Assembly (NCBI GenBank): GCA_937934595.1
Contig: CALGZA010000037.1
Location: 17,138 to 81,137 of the forward strand
Source of the DNA: an uncultured Verrucomicrobiales bacterium
GTDB taxonomy: Bacteria > Verrucomicrobiota > Verrucomicrobiia > Verrucomicrobiales > Akkermansiaceae
DNA length: 64,000 nt
Direction of reading: 5' to 3'
In this document: piece by piece, positions 29,377-38,804 of the stretch
How the letters are laid out: every line of letters starts with the position of its first letter
How positions within the stretch are numbered: position 1 is the stretch's first letter
Position numbers and translations under genes: made by a program
Notes under the pieces: generated by a model
Databases searched by the model: none
Told to the model about the DNA's origin: nothing
The model's input: the letters and a program-made list of their open reading frames with translations, nothing else

Positions 29377-29455
29377 GAGTTTGATATAGTGAATGAATGG
29401 TGGTGTGATTTTATGGTTTCATTCTGAGAGGGGATAGTTAGGGTGTTTAGAAGTG

Positions 29456-31063
29456 ATGAAGATTTATGATGATATGAGGTATTTTGTTTTTCGGGTAGTA
29501 GTTCTTTTTTTTGGGTTATCTGGAATGGGTGCTGCTGTGGAGAAGGGGCTGCCTAATATTATCATTATTTATGCTGATGATTTGGGTTATGGGGATTTGT
29601 CCTGTTACAATGCTAAGGCGGCTTATAAGACGCCTCGCCTTGATCAGATGGCGGCTGAAGGGATTCGTTTTACGGATGCGCATAGTCCGTCTACTATATG
29701 TTCTCCATCGAGGTATGGGCTGTTATCTGGGCAGCAGATTTATCGTTCTACGGGTGGTGGCGGTGGAGCTTTTGAGGGGCCAGGAGGGCCGAGTTATCTG
29801 AAGCCAGGGACTTTAACTCTTGCAGGTATGCTTAAGGAGAAGGGTTATAGGACGGGTATTTTTGGTAAGTGGCATGTGGGATTGACCTGGCGTGATAAGA
29901 ATGGTGAGGTGCTTGGAGGAGGTTTTAAGAATTCTTTGTTGATTGATTATGAGAAGAGTACGCCGCTGGTTGATGGACCGAATGCGAGGGGTTTTGATGT
30001 TTCTTATGTGACGCCTAATTGTCCTACGACTGATCCGTTGTATCTTTACATTGAGAATGGGATGGTGCCTGTGCCTGCTAGTATGCGACATAAGCGGGAA
30101 ACGTTACCTAATCCTGAGGGGAAATGGCGATGGGATAATGATGAGGGCTGGATGGCTCCTGGTTATAAGTTTGTGGATGCGGATACGTTATTTTTTGAGA
30201 AGACGCGTGATTTTATAGTTAGTCACCGAGAGTCTAAGCCTGAGGTTCCTTTTTTTGCGGTATTTTCAACACAGATTGCTCATGCACCTGTTTTGCCAGG
30301 TAAGGGTTATGGAGGAGCGACGAAGGCTGGTGCGCGGGGGGATTTTCTTTATGAGTTAGATAGTTTGGTTGGGAAGATGTTGGATTTGGTTAAGGGTTTA
30401 GGTATCGATAAAGAGACGATAGTGATGTTTAATACAGATAATGGAGCTGAGACTCTGCATGTTGTGTGGATGAGGCAGGATCACGGGCATGATCCATCTG
30501 GTGGTTTTAGGGGTATGAAGCGGGATGGATGGGAGGGGGGGCACCGTGTTCCTTTCATAGTGCGGTGGCCTGGGCGTATTCCGAAGGGGCAGGTTTCTAA
30601 GCAGATGACTAATACGACGGATATTATGGCTACTTTGGCATCTATTGTAGGTTATCCGCTGCCTGATGGTGCAGCGAGGGATAGTTTTGATATGTTACCT
30701 GTGTTATTGGGTAGGCAGGATGAGGGGGAGTCTGTTAGGCCGCATTTATTGACTCAGAGTTTTCGTGGTGAATTTCAGATTCGTCAGGGAGACTGGAAAT
30801 ATCTGGATCATAAGGGGTCTGGGGGGAATCGATATGACAGGAAGTTTTTGAAGGATTATGCTCTGGAGGATACTGAGCCGGGTGCGAGTGGTCAGTTATA
30901 TCATCTGGGTAAAGATCCAGGTGAGAAGGTTAATCTATTTTTTAAGGAGCAGAAGAAGCGGGAGGAGTTACAGGCACTGTTGAAGAAGCTCAAAGACTCT
31001 GGGCGAAGTGCGCCGCGCGGGAGGATGCCTTTGGGGGTGAAGGGTATTCCTTTAGTGAAGTAA
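29456..31063 (+). CDS. Sulfatase (arylsulfatase family)
   Basis: 'PNIIIIYADDLGYGDLSCYN', sulfatase signature 'STICSPSRYGLLSGQ' (C-x-P-x-R), 'TGIFGKWHVG', 'MFNTDNGAE'. Confidence 0.95.
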   Translation: MKIYDDMRYFVFRVVVLFFGLSGMGAAVEKGLPNIIIIYADDLGYGDLSCYNAKAAYKTPRLDQMAAEGIRFTDAHSPSTICSPSRYGLLSGQQIYRSTGGGGGAFEGPGGPSYLKPGTLTLAGMLKEKGYRTGIFGKWHVGLTWRDKNGEVLGGGFKNSLLIDYEKSTPLVDGPNARGFDVSYVTPNCPTTDPLYLYIENGMVPVPASMRHKRETLPNPEGKWRWDNDEGWMAPGYKFVDADTLFFEKTRDFIVSHRESKPEVPFFAVFSTQIAHAPVLPGKGYGGATKAGARGDFLYELDSLVGKMLDLVKGLGIDKETIVMFNTDNGAETLHVVWMRQDHGHDPSGGFRGMKRDGWEGGHRVPFIVRWPGRIPKGQVSKQMTNTTDIMATLASIVGYPLPDGAARDSFDMLPVLLGRQDEGESVRPHLLTQSFRGEFQIRQGDWKYLDHKGSGGNRYDRKFLKDYALEDTEPGASGQLYHLGKDPGEKVNLFFKEQKKREELQALLKKLKDSGRSAPRGRMPLGVKGIPLVK

Positions 31064-31297
31064 TGTTTTTGTTGTGAGTTAGTTAGGTTAAGTGAATCGG
31101 TGAGGGTTTGTTAGGGTGGTGAGTTTTGATGATTTGAAAACGTCTTCACGAGGAATTTTTCTGTTGCCATATGATGACGATGCATGGATAGTTAGTATAG
31201 ATTGAACAATTTTTTACATAGGGATGGATGGATTTTGGTTGTGGTTGAGGTGCGTTATGGAGAGGTGTTAGTTGGGTTATGTTTTGGTAAATAGATT

Positions 31298-32833
31298 ATG
31301 ATAGAAACGGAGAAACAACAAAAAGGTGGAGCAGAGAATGGCGTTGCTTTAAGCGCATGTTCTGATGCTAAGTCAGATAAGAGTAAGGTGGCGAGGCAGT
31401 TGATTGAGTTTGGTCTGCAGGCAGTGAGAGAGCCTATAGGGGCGAAGAACTTTGTGTTAGATACAAATGTTCTTTTGCATGATCCAGGGTGTTTGAATCG
31501 TTTTGCTGATAATCATATTTGCATTCCTGCTGATGTTCTTAGTGAGCTGGATAAATTTAAGAATGAGCAGAGTGACCGTGGAGCGAATGCACGGCGGGTT
31601 CACCGCAGGTTGACTGAGTTGTTTGCTACGGAAGGGAGTGTTACTCAGGGTGTGGCAACTGAGGGAGGTGGGACGATAAGGTTGGTTATTTATGATCCTA
31701 GTTTTTGTGTTGATAATAGTGAGATACTTGAGCAGTTTCTGAGGATTTTTCCTGATAAAGCGAGGGTTGATCACAGGATTATGGCGGTTACTCTTTTGAT
31801 ATCAGAGTATAATGAGTCACCTGTGATTTTGGTGACAAAGGATCTGAATATGCAGTTGAAGGCACGAGCTGTTCATATTGATTGTGAGGATTATCTGAAT
31901 GATAAGGTGGATCCAAGAGAGGTTAGCAACTATGAGATGTTGCCTGTGGAGGTGGATGCTGCTGAATTGCAGCGGTTTGCTAGTAGCGGTCATTTGGAGT
32001 TACCGCATGAGAGGCGAAATGGTGTAGTGTTGAATCAATATGTGCTTTTGACGGCTGGTGAGAAGCAGACGATGCCGGCTCGATTAGATCCTGAGGGAGT
32101 TTTTGTGAGGTTACAAGCCCCTGGGGTGCTGCGGATACCAGATGGTCATCATTTGAAGCCGCTTAACTTGGGGCAGAAATGTCTTATTGATGCATTGCTT
32201 AATCCTGATGTTTCACTGGTGACATGTTATGGGCAGGCGGGAACGGGTAAGACTTTAGTGGCTGTAGCGGCTGGGTTGCATGAGATGTTCAATAGGCGTT
32301 ATAATGGCATAACGATAAGTCGACCAATAGTGGCGATGGGTGATCAGCTGGGTTTTTTGCCTGGTGATCTGGATGATAAGATGCGGCCTTGGCTTCAGCC
32401 TATTTATGATGCGCTGGAGTTACTGATGGCTCCACAAGGAGGAAATCAGTCACCAAGAAGGAAGCAGGGTAAAAAGGAAGATGATATTCAGAGTGTTAAG
32501 GCTTATGAGCATTTGGTTGAGCAGGGGGTGGTGGAGATAGAGGCTTTGTGTTATATACGAGGCCGTTCTATACCCAATCGATTTTTTGTTTTGGACGAGG
32601 CACAGCAGCTGACTCCGCAAGAGGCTAAGACTGTGGTTACGAGGATGTCACGAGGTTCTAAGTTGGTTTTGGTGGGAGACCCTGCGCAGATTGACAATCC
32701 TTATGTGGATAGTCGTAGTAACGGGTTGGTTTATACAAGGAACCGGCTCAAAGGGCAGCCTTTTGTGGCTCATGTTTCATTAAGCCGAGGTGAGCGTAGT
32801 CCATTGGCTGAAGCTGGAGCACAGCTGATGTGA
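31298..32833 (+). CDS. PIN domain + PhoH-like ATPase
   Basis: PIN 'FVLDTNVLLHDPGCLNRFADNHICIPADVLSELDKFK'; PhoH P-loop 'VTCYGQAGTGKTLVAVAAGL' and 'RSIPNRFFVLDEAQQLTPQEAKTVVTRM'. Confidence 0.95.
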   Translation: MIETEKQQKGGAENGVALSACSDAKSDKSKVARQLIEFGLQAVREPIGAKNFVLDTNVLLHDPGCLNRFADNHICIPADVLSELDKFKNEQSDRGANARRVHRRLTELFATEGSVTQGVATEGGGTIRLVIYDPSFCVDNSEILEQFLRIFPDKARVDHRIMAVTLLISEYNESPVILVTKDLNMQLKARAVHIDCEDYLNDKVDPREVSNYEMLPVEVDAAELQRFASSGHLELPHERRNGVVLNQYVLLTAGEKQTMPARLDPEGVFVRLQAPGVLRIPDGHHLKPLNLGQKCLIDALLNPDVSLVTCYGQAGTGKTLVAVAAGLHEMFNRRYNGITISRPIVAMGDQLGFLPGDLDDKMRPWLQPIYDALELLMAPQGGNQSPRRKQGKKEDDIQSVKAYEHLVEQGVVEIEALCYIRGRSIPNRFFVLDEAQQLTPQEAKTVVTRMSRGSKLVLVGDPAQIDNPYVDSRSNGLVYTRNRLKGQPFVAHVSLSRGERSPLAEAGAQLM

Positions 32834-32982
32834 TACAAAAAGTGGATTTGTTTTTTAGTGGGGGTGACAGCTATCATTATTATGGTAGCTGATGCTTTAC
32901 ATTTGGTGTGCTGAGCCGATTTTGTGCAAAAATACTCATACTTAATGCAAGACAAATTTATGATCTAGTATAGAGTGTGTGT

Positions 32983-35900
32983 ATGTTGAATTACAAATCG
33001 AAATTTATTTTACTCTGTAATAGCTTTATGGGCTTTGGGCTTGCGATGAGTGCTCAGGCTGACACGATTACTTTATTTGAAGGTAAGAATTTAGATGGTT
33101 GGAAGGGAGATCCTAAGTTTTGGAGTGTGGAGGATGGGTTTATAACTGGTCAGTGTTCTGAGGAGAATCCTTGTAAGCAAACGACTTATTTGACTTACAC
33201 TAAGAAAGAGTTTCAGAATTTTGAGCTTACGTTAAAGTTCCGTTTTTTGTCAGAGAAGGGGAATTCGGGCATTCAGTATAGGAGTCAGTGGGCGGATGAG
33301 AAGCTTTTCAAGATTAAGGGGTACCAAGCGGACATAGAGACTGGGATTAACTATAGCGGGATTTTATACGAGCAAGATGGTAGGGGGATAGTAGCGCGGA
33401 GAGGGGAGAAGGTGACGATTGATTTGGCTGGGAAAAAGACGGTAGATCCTAAGCCTATTGCTGATGCGAAGAAGGCTCAAGATTCAATCAAGGCAGGGGA
33501 GTGGAGCACTTATAGGGTGGTGGCTGATGGCAAGCATTTGACACATCTGATCAATGGTTTCACTACTGTTCAGGTAGAAGATAATGAAAAGAACCGGAGT
33601 TCAGCCAAGGGGATGTTAGCTTTACAGTTGCATAAGGGGCCACCAATGAAGGTTCAGTATAAAGACATAAAGATATTAGAGCTTTTGGATACTAAGGATA
33701 AGCCGGTCATTAAAAAAAAAACATCAGTAAATGATATAAAGAGCCTGGATGGCTTCCATGTTGAGCAGATTTATTCTGTAGATAAAAAATCTGAGGGTTC
33801 ATGGGTATCTATGTGCTTTGATGATAAGGGTGCGCTTTTTGTATGCGATCAGTATGGGAGTCTTTATAAGTTGATTATAGAAGACGGTAAGGTTGCTAAG
33901 AAGACGGCTATAGAGAGCGCAGGGCATGCGCAGGGTTTATGCTGGGCTTATGGGAGTCTGTATATAGTGTCTAGTAATAGGCAGAAGCCTGGGGTGTATT
34001 GCTTGACCGATACTACTGGTGATGGTCAGTTTGATAAGCAGGAACTTATTTTAAACATAAAGGGATTTGGTGAGCATGGGACACATGGATTAATAAAGGA
34101 TCCGAAGGGTGAGGGTTTTTATTTTATTGTTGGGAATTTTACAAAGCCACCGCAGGATGCTGGTTTTACTGGAGGCAGGAATTGGGCAGAGGACACGCTT
34201 CATCCTCATTTGAATGATGCTAGTGGTCATGCGGTGGGGAAGAAGGCTCCGGCTGGAACATTGCTGTGGTTATCTAAGGATGGTAAGAAGAGGAAGATTA
34301 TTTCGATAGGTATGCGGAATACCTATGATATAGCAGCTAGTCCGACTGGGGAATTATTTGGTTATGATTCTGATATGGAGTATGATGTGGGTACGCCGTG
34401 GTATAGGCCTACGAGGGTTTATCATTACATTGACGGGGCTGATTATGGATGGCGTACTGGAACTGGTAAGTGGCCTGATTATTATGCTGATAGTTTGGGT
34501 TCTGTTCTAGATATAGGGCCAGGTTGCCCTACGGGCGTTGTTTTTGGAACAGGAGCTAAGTTTCCTGCGGAATATCAGAAAGCACTTTATATATTGGACT
34601 GGACGTTTGGACGCATTTACGCACTCCATTTATCTCCTGATGGCGTGACCTATTCTGCGAAGAAAGAGGTGTTTGTATCAGGCAAGCCGCTTCCTTTGAC
34701 TGATGCTGTGGTAGGTCCTGATGGAGCAATGTATTTTCTTACTGGGGGGAGACGTTTGCAGTCTGCTCTTTACCGTGTGAGTTACAAGGGGGCTGCATCT
34801 ACGGCGCCTGTGGCTGCTGAGGTAGTTAGTGCTGCACAGAAGCAGTTGAGGCAGGTTCAGGCTTCAAGGGATGTAGCTGAGCTTTGGAAGAGTCTGGGGA
34901 GTGTGGACAGGACATTACGTTATGCTGCTAGGGTTTCGCTTGAACAGATTCCAACAGAGAGGTGGTTAAGTGTTTATGAGTCAGCTACTGATGCTCAGAC
35001 TATCATTACCGCTAGTTTGGCCTTATCGAGGAAAAAGGCGGATACGGGTGTTATCTTTGGTAAGTTACTGGAGATTGATTTTAATGGGCTTAATGAAGGG
35101 TTGAAGATTGAGTATTTGCGAGCTGTGTCTTTAGCTTGTATTAGAGGAGGTAGACCTGGTAAGGCGGTGATTGATCAATTGCTTACGAAGTTTAATCTTT
35201 ATCCGAGTGCGAGTGCTATTTTGAATAGGGAGTTATGCCGAGTATTGGTTTATTTGGATTCTAGTAGTGTTCTTAGTAAAACACTTCTGATGATGAGTCA
35301 TTCGGTAGTGGTTAAAGAGGATATACCTATGGAGTTGTTAGCTGGCCATGATAAGTATGGTAAAGATATAATGAATATGCTTAAGAATCAGCCTGATAGT
35401 CAGGCGCTTCATTATGCGTTGATGTTAAAGAACCAGAAGAGTGGATGGAATGAGGCTACTGTCCGTTCTTATTATCAATGGTTAGCTAAAGCTGAGTCAA
35501 AGACAGGTGGTAATAGCTATAAGGGATTTATCCGCAATATACGCAAGGAGGCGATGAAGAACTTGAATGCTGATGCTAAATTAGTTGGTATTGCTAAGGA
35601 GTCTTCTAAGTTGAAGGTTGTCACTAAGCCTATGGCTGTGGCGAAGGGGCCTGGAAGAAACTGGACGCATGAAGAGGCGGTCAAGGCTATTAAGGATCTT
35701 TCTAAGGCGGATGCAGCTAATGGGAAGAAGATGTATCAGGCAATACTTTGTATGAAGTGTCATGCTCATTCTGGTGAGGGTGGGGGTTCAGGGCCTGAGT
35801 TAACACAGTTAGCGAATCGTTTTAGTAAGGAAGACATTCTGAAGGCAATAATAGTGCCTTCAGAGGTGGTTTCTGATCAGTATAAAGCGACTGTATTGCA

Positions 35901-36123
35901 CCTGAATGATCAATCAACGCTGGAAGGTAAGATAATGAAAGAAGATGCAGAGAATGTGTATTTGGCGACGAATCCTTTTGATTTATCAATGCAGACGGCG
36001 GTTCTGAAGTCTAAAATAGCGAAGCGAGTATTGTCACATACATCCTCTATGCCTCCTTCTTTGATCAATGCGCTTAATCCTGATGAGCTTAGGGACTTGA
36101 TGCTTTTTTTGACGAATAAGTAG
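32983..36123 (+). CDS. DUF1080 (laminarinase-like jelly roll) + PVC propeller + c-type cytochrome protein
   Basis: DUF1080 'ITLFEGKNLDGWKGDPKFWSVEDGFITGQ', 'GNSGIQYRSQ'; propeller 'GMRNTYDIAASPTGELFGYDSDMEYDVGTPWYRPTRVYHY'; heme 'CMKCH'. Confidence 0.9.
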   Translation: MLNYKSKFILLCNSFMGFGLAMSAQADTITLFEGKNLDGWKGDPKFWSVEDGFITGQCSEENPCKQTTYLTYTKKEFQNFELTLKFRFLSEKGNSGIQYRSQWADEKLFKIKGYQADIETGINYSGILYEQDGRGIVARRGEKVTIDLAGKKTVDPKPIADAKKAQDSIKAGEWSTYRVVADGKHLTHLINGFTTVQVEDNEKNRSSAKGMLALQLHKGPPMKVQYKDIKILELLDTKDKPVIKKKTSVNDIKSLDGFHVEQIYSVDKKSEGSWVSMCFDDKGALFVCDQYGSLYKLIIEDGKVAKKTAIESAGHAQGLCWAYGSLYIVSSNRQKPGVYCLTDTTGDGQFDKQELILNIKGFGEHGTHGLIKDPKGEGFYFIVGNFTKPPQDAGFTGGRNWAEDTLHPHLNDASGHAVGKKAPAGTLLWLSKDGKKRKIISIGMRNTYDIAASPTGELFGYDSDMEYDVGTPWYRPTRVYHYIDGADYGWRTGTGKWPDYYADSLGSVLDIGPGCPTGVVFGTGAKFPAEYQKALYILDWTFGRIYALHLSPDGVTYSAKKEVFVSGKPLPLTDAVVGPDGAMYFLTGGRRLQSALYRVSYKGAASTAPVAAEVVSAAQKQLRQVQASRDVAELWKSLGSVDRTLRYAARVSLEQIPTERWLSVYESATDAQTIITASLALSRKKADTGVIFGKLLEIDFNGLNEGLKIEYLRAVSLACIRGGRPGKAVIDQLLTKFNLYPSASAILNRELCRVLVYLDSSSVLSKTLLMMSHSVVVKEDIPMELLAGHDKYGKDIMNMLKNQPDSQALHYALMLKNQKSGWNEATVRSYYQWLAKAESKTGGNSYKGFIRNIRKEAMKNLNADAKLVGIAKESSKLKVVTKPMAVAKGPGRNWTHEEAVKAIKDLSKADAANGKKMYQAILCMKCHAHSGEGGGSGPELTQLANRFSKEDILKAIIVPSEVVSDQYKATVLHLNDQSTLEGKIMKEDAENVYLATNPFDLSMQTAVLKSKIAKRVLSHTSSMPPSLINALNPDELRDLMLFLTNK

Positions 36124-36150
36124 TCGGCACGCATTACGGTATAGTGTCTC

Positions 36151-36876
36151 ATGAATGATTTTTTGGCAGGTTATCTGAATTTTCCTGATACTGCACAATT
36201 ATTGTTTGATGAGATGCCGAGGTTTATTTACTTCATGAAAGATGAGGAGCTGCGCTTTGTGAGGGTTAATCAAACACTTGTTGAGAAAATAGGTCTTACT
36301 GAGGATGAGATTCTTGGTAAGACGGATTTTGATCTATTTCCGTATTCTATGGCAGATGCATTTTTTAAAGATGATCAGCTTATATTAAAGACGAAGCAAC
36401 CGATCTTAAATAAGGTTGAGCTGGTGCCGACTAATAGGGGTCAGGCAGACTGGTCGTTGACCAATAAGGTTCCGATGTTTGATGATGCGGAGAATATAGT
36501 GGCAATTATAGGTGTGACGCGTCCTTTTTCAACGAGTCTGACTGCGCAGAACTCGAGTGAGGATTTGAGATTGATGATTGAGTATATAAAGCAGAATTAT
36601 ACTTCGAAGTTGTCTATTGAGGAGTTGGCTAAGATGTCTTGTTTGTCTGTTAGTGCGCTTGAGAGGAAGTTCAAGAAGGTGTTTCATATTACGCCTAGTC
36701 AGTATATTTTGAATATACGGATTCAAGAGGCTTGTCATCTGTTGATTCACAGTTCAGAACCTTTGATTACAATATCTAATGAATGTGGTTTTTATGATCA
36801 GAGTCATTTTAGTCGACAATTTTCCAAGGCGATGAACATTTCACCCCATAAGTACAGAAAGCAATTTAGGATTTGA
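36151..36876 (+). CDS. PAS domain + AraC-family HTH transcriptional regulator
   Basis: PAS 'FIYFMKDEELRFVRVNQTLVEKIGLTEDEILGKTDFDLFP'; AraC 'LSIEELAKMSCLSVSALERKFKKVFHITPSQYILNIRIQEAC...SNECGFYDQSHFSRQFSKAMNISPHKYR'. Confidence 0.95.
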   Translation: MNDFLAGYLNFPDTAQLLFDEMPRFIYFMKDEELRFVRVNQTLVEKIGLTEDEILGKTDFDLFPYSMADAFFKDDQLILKTKQPILNKVELVPTNRGQADWSLTNKVPMFDDAENIVAIIGVTRPFSTSLTAQNSSEDLRLMIEYIKQNYTSKLSIEELAKMSCLSVSALERKFKKVFHITPSQYILNIRIQEACHLLIHSSEPLITISNECGFYDQSHFSRQFSKAMNISPHKYRKQFRI

Positions 36877-36921
36877 TCACTTAATAATAATCTATATATA
36901 ACCCAAAAACAAAAAATAATT

Positions 36922-37929
36922 ATGAAATTACATAACGCAATGTGGCCAGGAGTAGTAGGTAAGGACGATGCTTCTGATCAGCCTACTATATCACTAGATA
37001 AGATGCTGGATCTGACAGCCAATGCATCTGTAAATGGAGAGAAGTATGATGGTGTAGATTTGTTTCTTTTTCATCCACATATTGATCCAGAGGCATCTGA
37101 TGATGCTATACGCAGTATGGCGGATAAGATAGTGGCGAAGGGGTTTAATATTGGTTCTTTAGTAGCTCCGGTATGGGGTGGGACTATTGGTGATTCAGCA
37201 TTTGGGCCAGCTGAGGCACGTGAGAAGTTTCTCAAGGCGATTCATTATGCTTGCCGTGTAGCGAAGATTCTTAAAGAGCATGGAGCGCGTCAGTATGGTG
37301 TGATTAGGATTGATTCATCAGGTAGCCCTGAGGAATTTTCTAAAGATGAGTTAGGGAATACGAAGCTTTTAGCTAATACATTCAGAGAGGCTGGGAAGAT
37401 AGCAGGAGATCATGGTGAGAGGCTAGCGGCTGAGGGTGAGATCTGCTGGGGAGGGATGCATTCATGGAAGCATATGTTAGATACTCTGGAAGAGACTGGT
37501 TCACCTGAGACTGTTGGATTTCAGGCTGACTTAGCGCATACGTATCTTTACTTGCTTGGATATAATGCACCGGAGCAGGCGCTTCTTAAGGAAGGGTATT
37601 GTGAGGAGGAGTTTTGGTCTGCCTACAAGACTTTGACTGATAAGTTGCGTCCATGGACGATAGATTTCCATGTTGCTCAGAATGATGGTTCTGTGCATGG
37701 TTCAGGATCCCATGATAAGACTGGGCGTCATTGTTTAGCTGATCATCCGAGTGGAAAATTAGACATTACACGATGTTCACAGATGTGGTTACAGGACTAT
37801 GCTTCACGCGGGATTGAGCATATATGTTGGGATGGATGTATGTTTGATAATAACGTATTAGAAGAAGGGAAGACATGGGAGACGATCCTAGGAGCGATGC
37901 TTGATGTTAAAGCGGGGCTGTCATTATAA
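36922..37929 (+). CDS. Xylose-isomerase-like TIM-barrel protein (sugar isomerase/epimerase superfamily)
   Basis: TIM-barrel pattern with conserved acidic/His residues '[18 protein letters not shown]', '[16 protein letters not shown]', '[12 protein letters not shown]'. Confidence 0.8.
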   Translation: MKLHNAMWPGVVGKDDASDQPTISLDKMLDLTANASVNGEKYDGVDLFLFHPHIDPEASDDAIRSMADKIVAKGFNIGSLVAPVWGGTIGDSAFGPAEAREKFLKAIHYACRVAKILKEHGARQYGVIRIDSSGSPEEFSKDELGNTKLLANTFREAGKIAGDHGERLAAEGEICWGGMHSWKHMLDTLEETGSPETVGFQADLAHTYLYLLGYNAPEQALLKEGYCEEEFWSAYKTLTDKLRPWTIDFHVAQNDGSVHGSGSHDKTGRHCLADHPSGKLDITRCSQMWLQDYASRGIEHICWDGCMFDNNVLEEGKTWETILGAMLDVKAGLSL

Positions 37930-37950
37930 ATCATAAAAATAAGAAATAAT

Positions 37951-38790
37951 ATGAGTGATATAAAATTTGGAGCAGAGGTCTATACTTGGTTTATGGACGG
38001 TTATGGCGAGGGCAATAAGAACAAGCTTGGTCATATGGTGGATATAGTAGGTAAGGCTGGATTCAAAGGGATAGAGCCGATGGTTCTGGAGCCTTATGAT
38101 GATTACTGGATGGGGGATTATAAAGATCCTGCAAGGTTGAAGGCTGCGCTTGATGAAGCTGGTATTGAGCTTGCTGCATTAGCGCTGATTTGTAAGTGGG
38201 ATGGCGAGGAAGAGACTGAGTCTGAGAGGGCATGTGCTGACTGGACTATTGAGATGCTGAAGCATTTTCCTGGTGCAGCGTTAGGTACTGTGCCGCTTCC
38301 GGATGGAAGGCATGATATTCAGCAGCGAAGAGTAAATTTAGTAAACAATGTTAACCGTGTTTCTAGGAGGGCGGCTGAGGCTGGCTTGACATGTTCATTC
38401 CATCCGAATTCACCTCCGGGATCTATTGTGAGAACGCAGGATGACTATGATGTTGTATTGAATTCATTGGATCCTTCAGTGACTGGTTGGACTCCTGATG
38501 TGGGTCATATTGTGAGGGGGGGTATGGATATCATAGGTACTATGACGAAGTGGCAGCATCTTATTAACCATGTTCATTATAAGGATTTTTCTGGTAATGG
38601 GCCTGAGCCGTGGGCTCAGATGGGTGAGGGAAAGGTTGATTTCCATAAGATTACTGAATTTCTTGCAGCAAGAAACTATAAGGGCTGGATCATTTGTGAA
38701 GATGAGTGTGAGCTTGCTATTACTGAACCTGATGAGGTGACTCTTCAGAATGGGCAATGGTGCAACGAGCAGTTACTTCCACTTATTTAA
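37951..38790 (+). CDS. Sugar phosphate isomerase/epimerase
   Basis: 'GLTCSFHPNSPPGSIVRTQDDYDVVLNSLDPSVTGWTPDVGHIVRGGMDIIGTMTKWQHLINHVHYKDFSG', 'GWIICEDE'. Confidence 0.9.
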   Translation: MSDIKFGAEVYTWFMDGYGEGNKNKLGHMVDIVGKAGFKGIEPMVLEPYDDYWMGDYKDPARLKAALDEAGIELAALALICKWDGEEETESERACADWTIEMLKHFPGAALGTVPLPDGRHDIQQRRVNLVNNVNRVSRRAAEAGLTCSFHPNSPPGSIVRTQDDYDVVLNSLDPSVTGWTPDVGHIVRGGMDIIGTMTKWQHLINHVHYKDFSGNGPEPWAQMGEGKVDFHKITEFLAARNYKGWIICEDECELAITEPDEVTLQNGQWCNEQLLPLI

Positions 38791-38804
38791 AAAAATTACG
38801 ACAC

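Noticed and set aside
32868-32891. Inverted repeat cagctatca...tggtagctg after the PhoH gene
   Set aside because: Possible hairpin, but no T-tract follows, so not called as a terminator.
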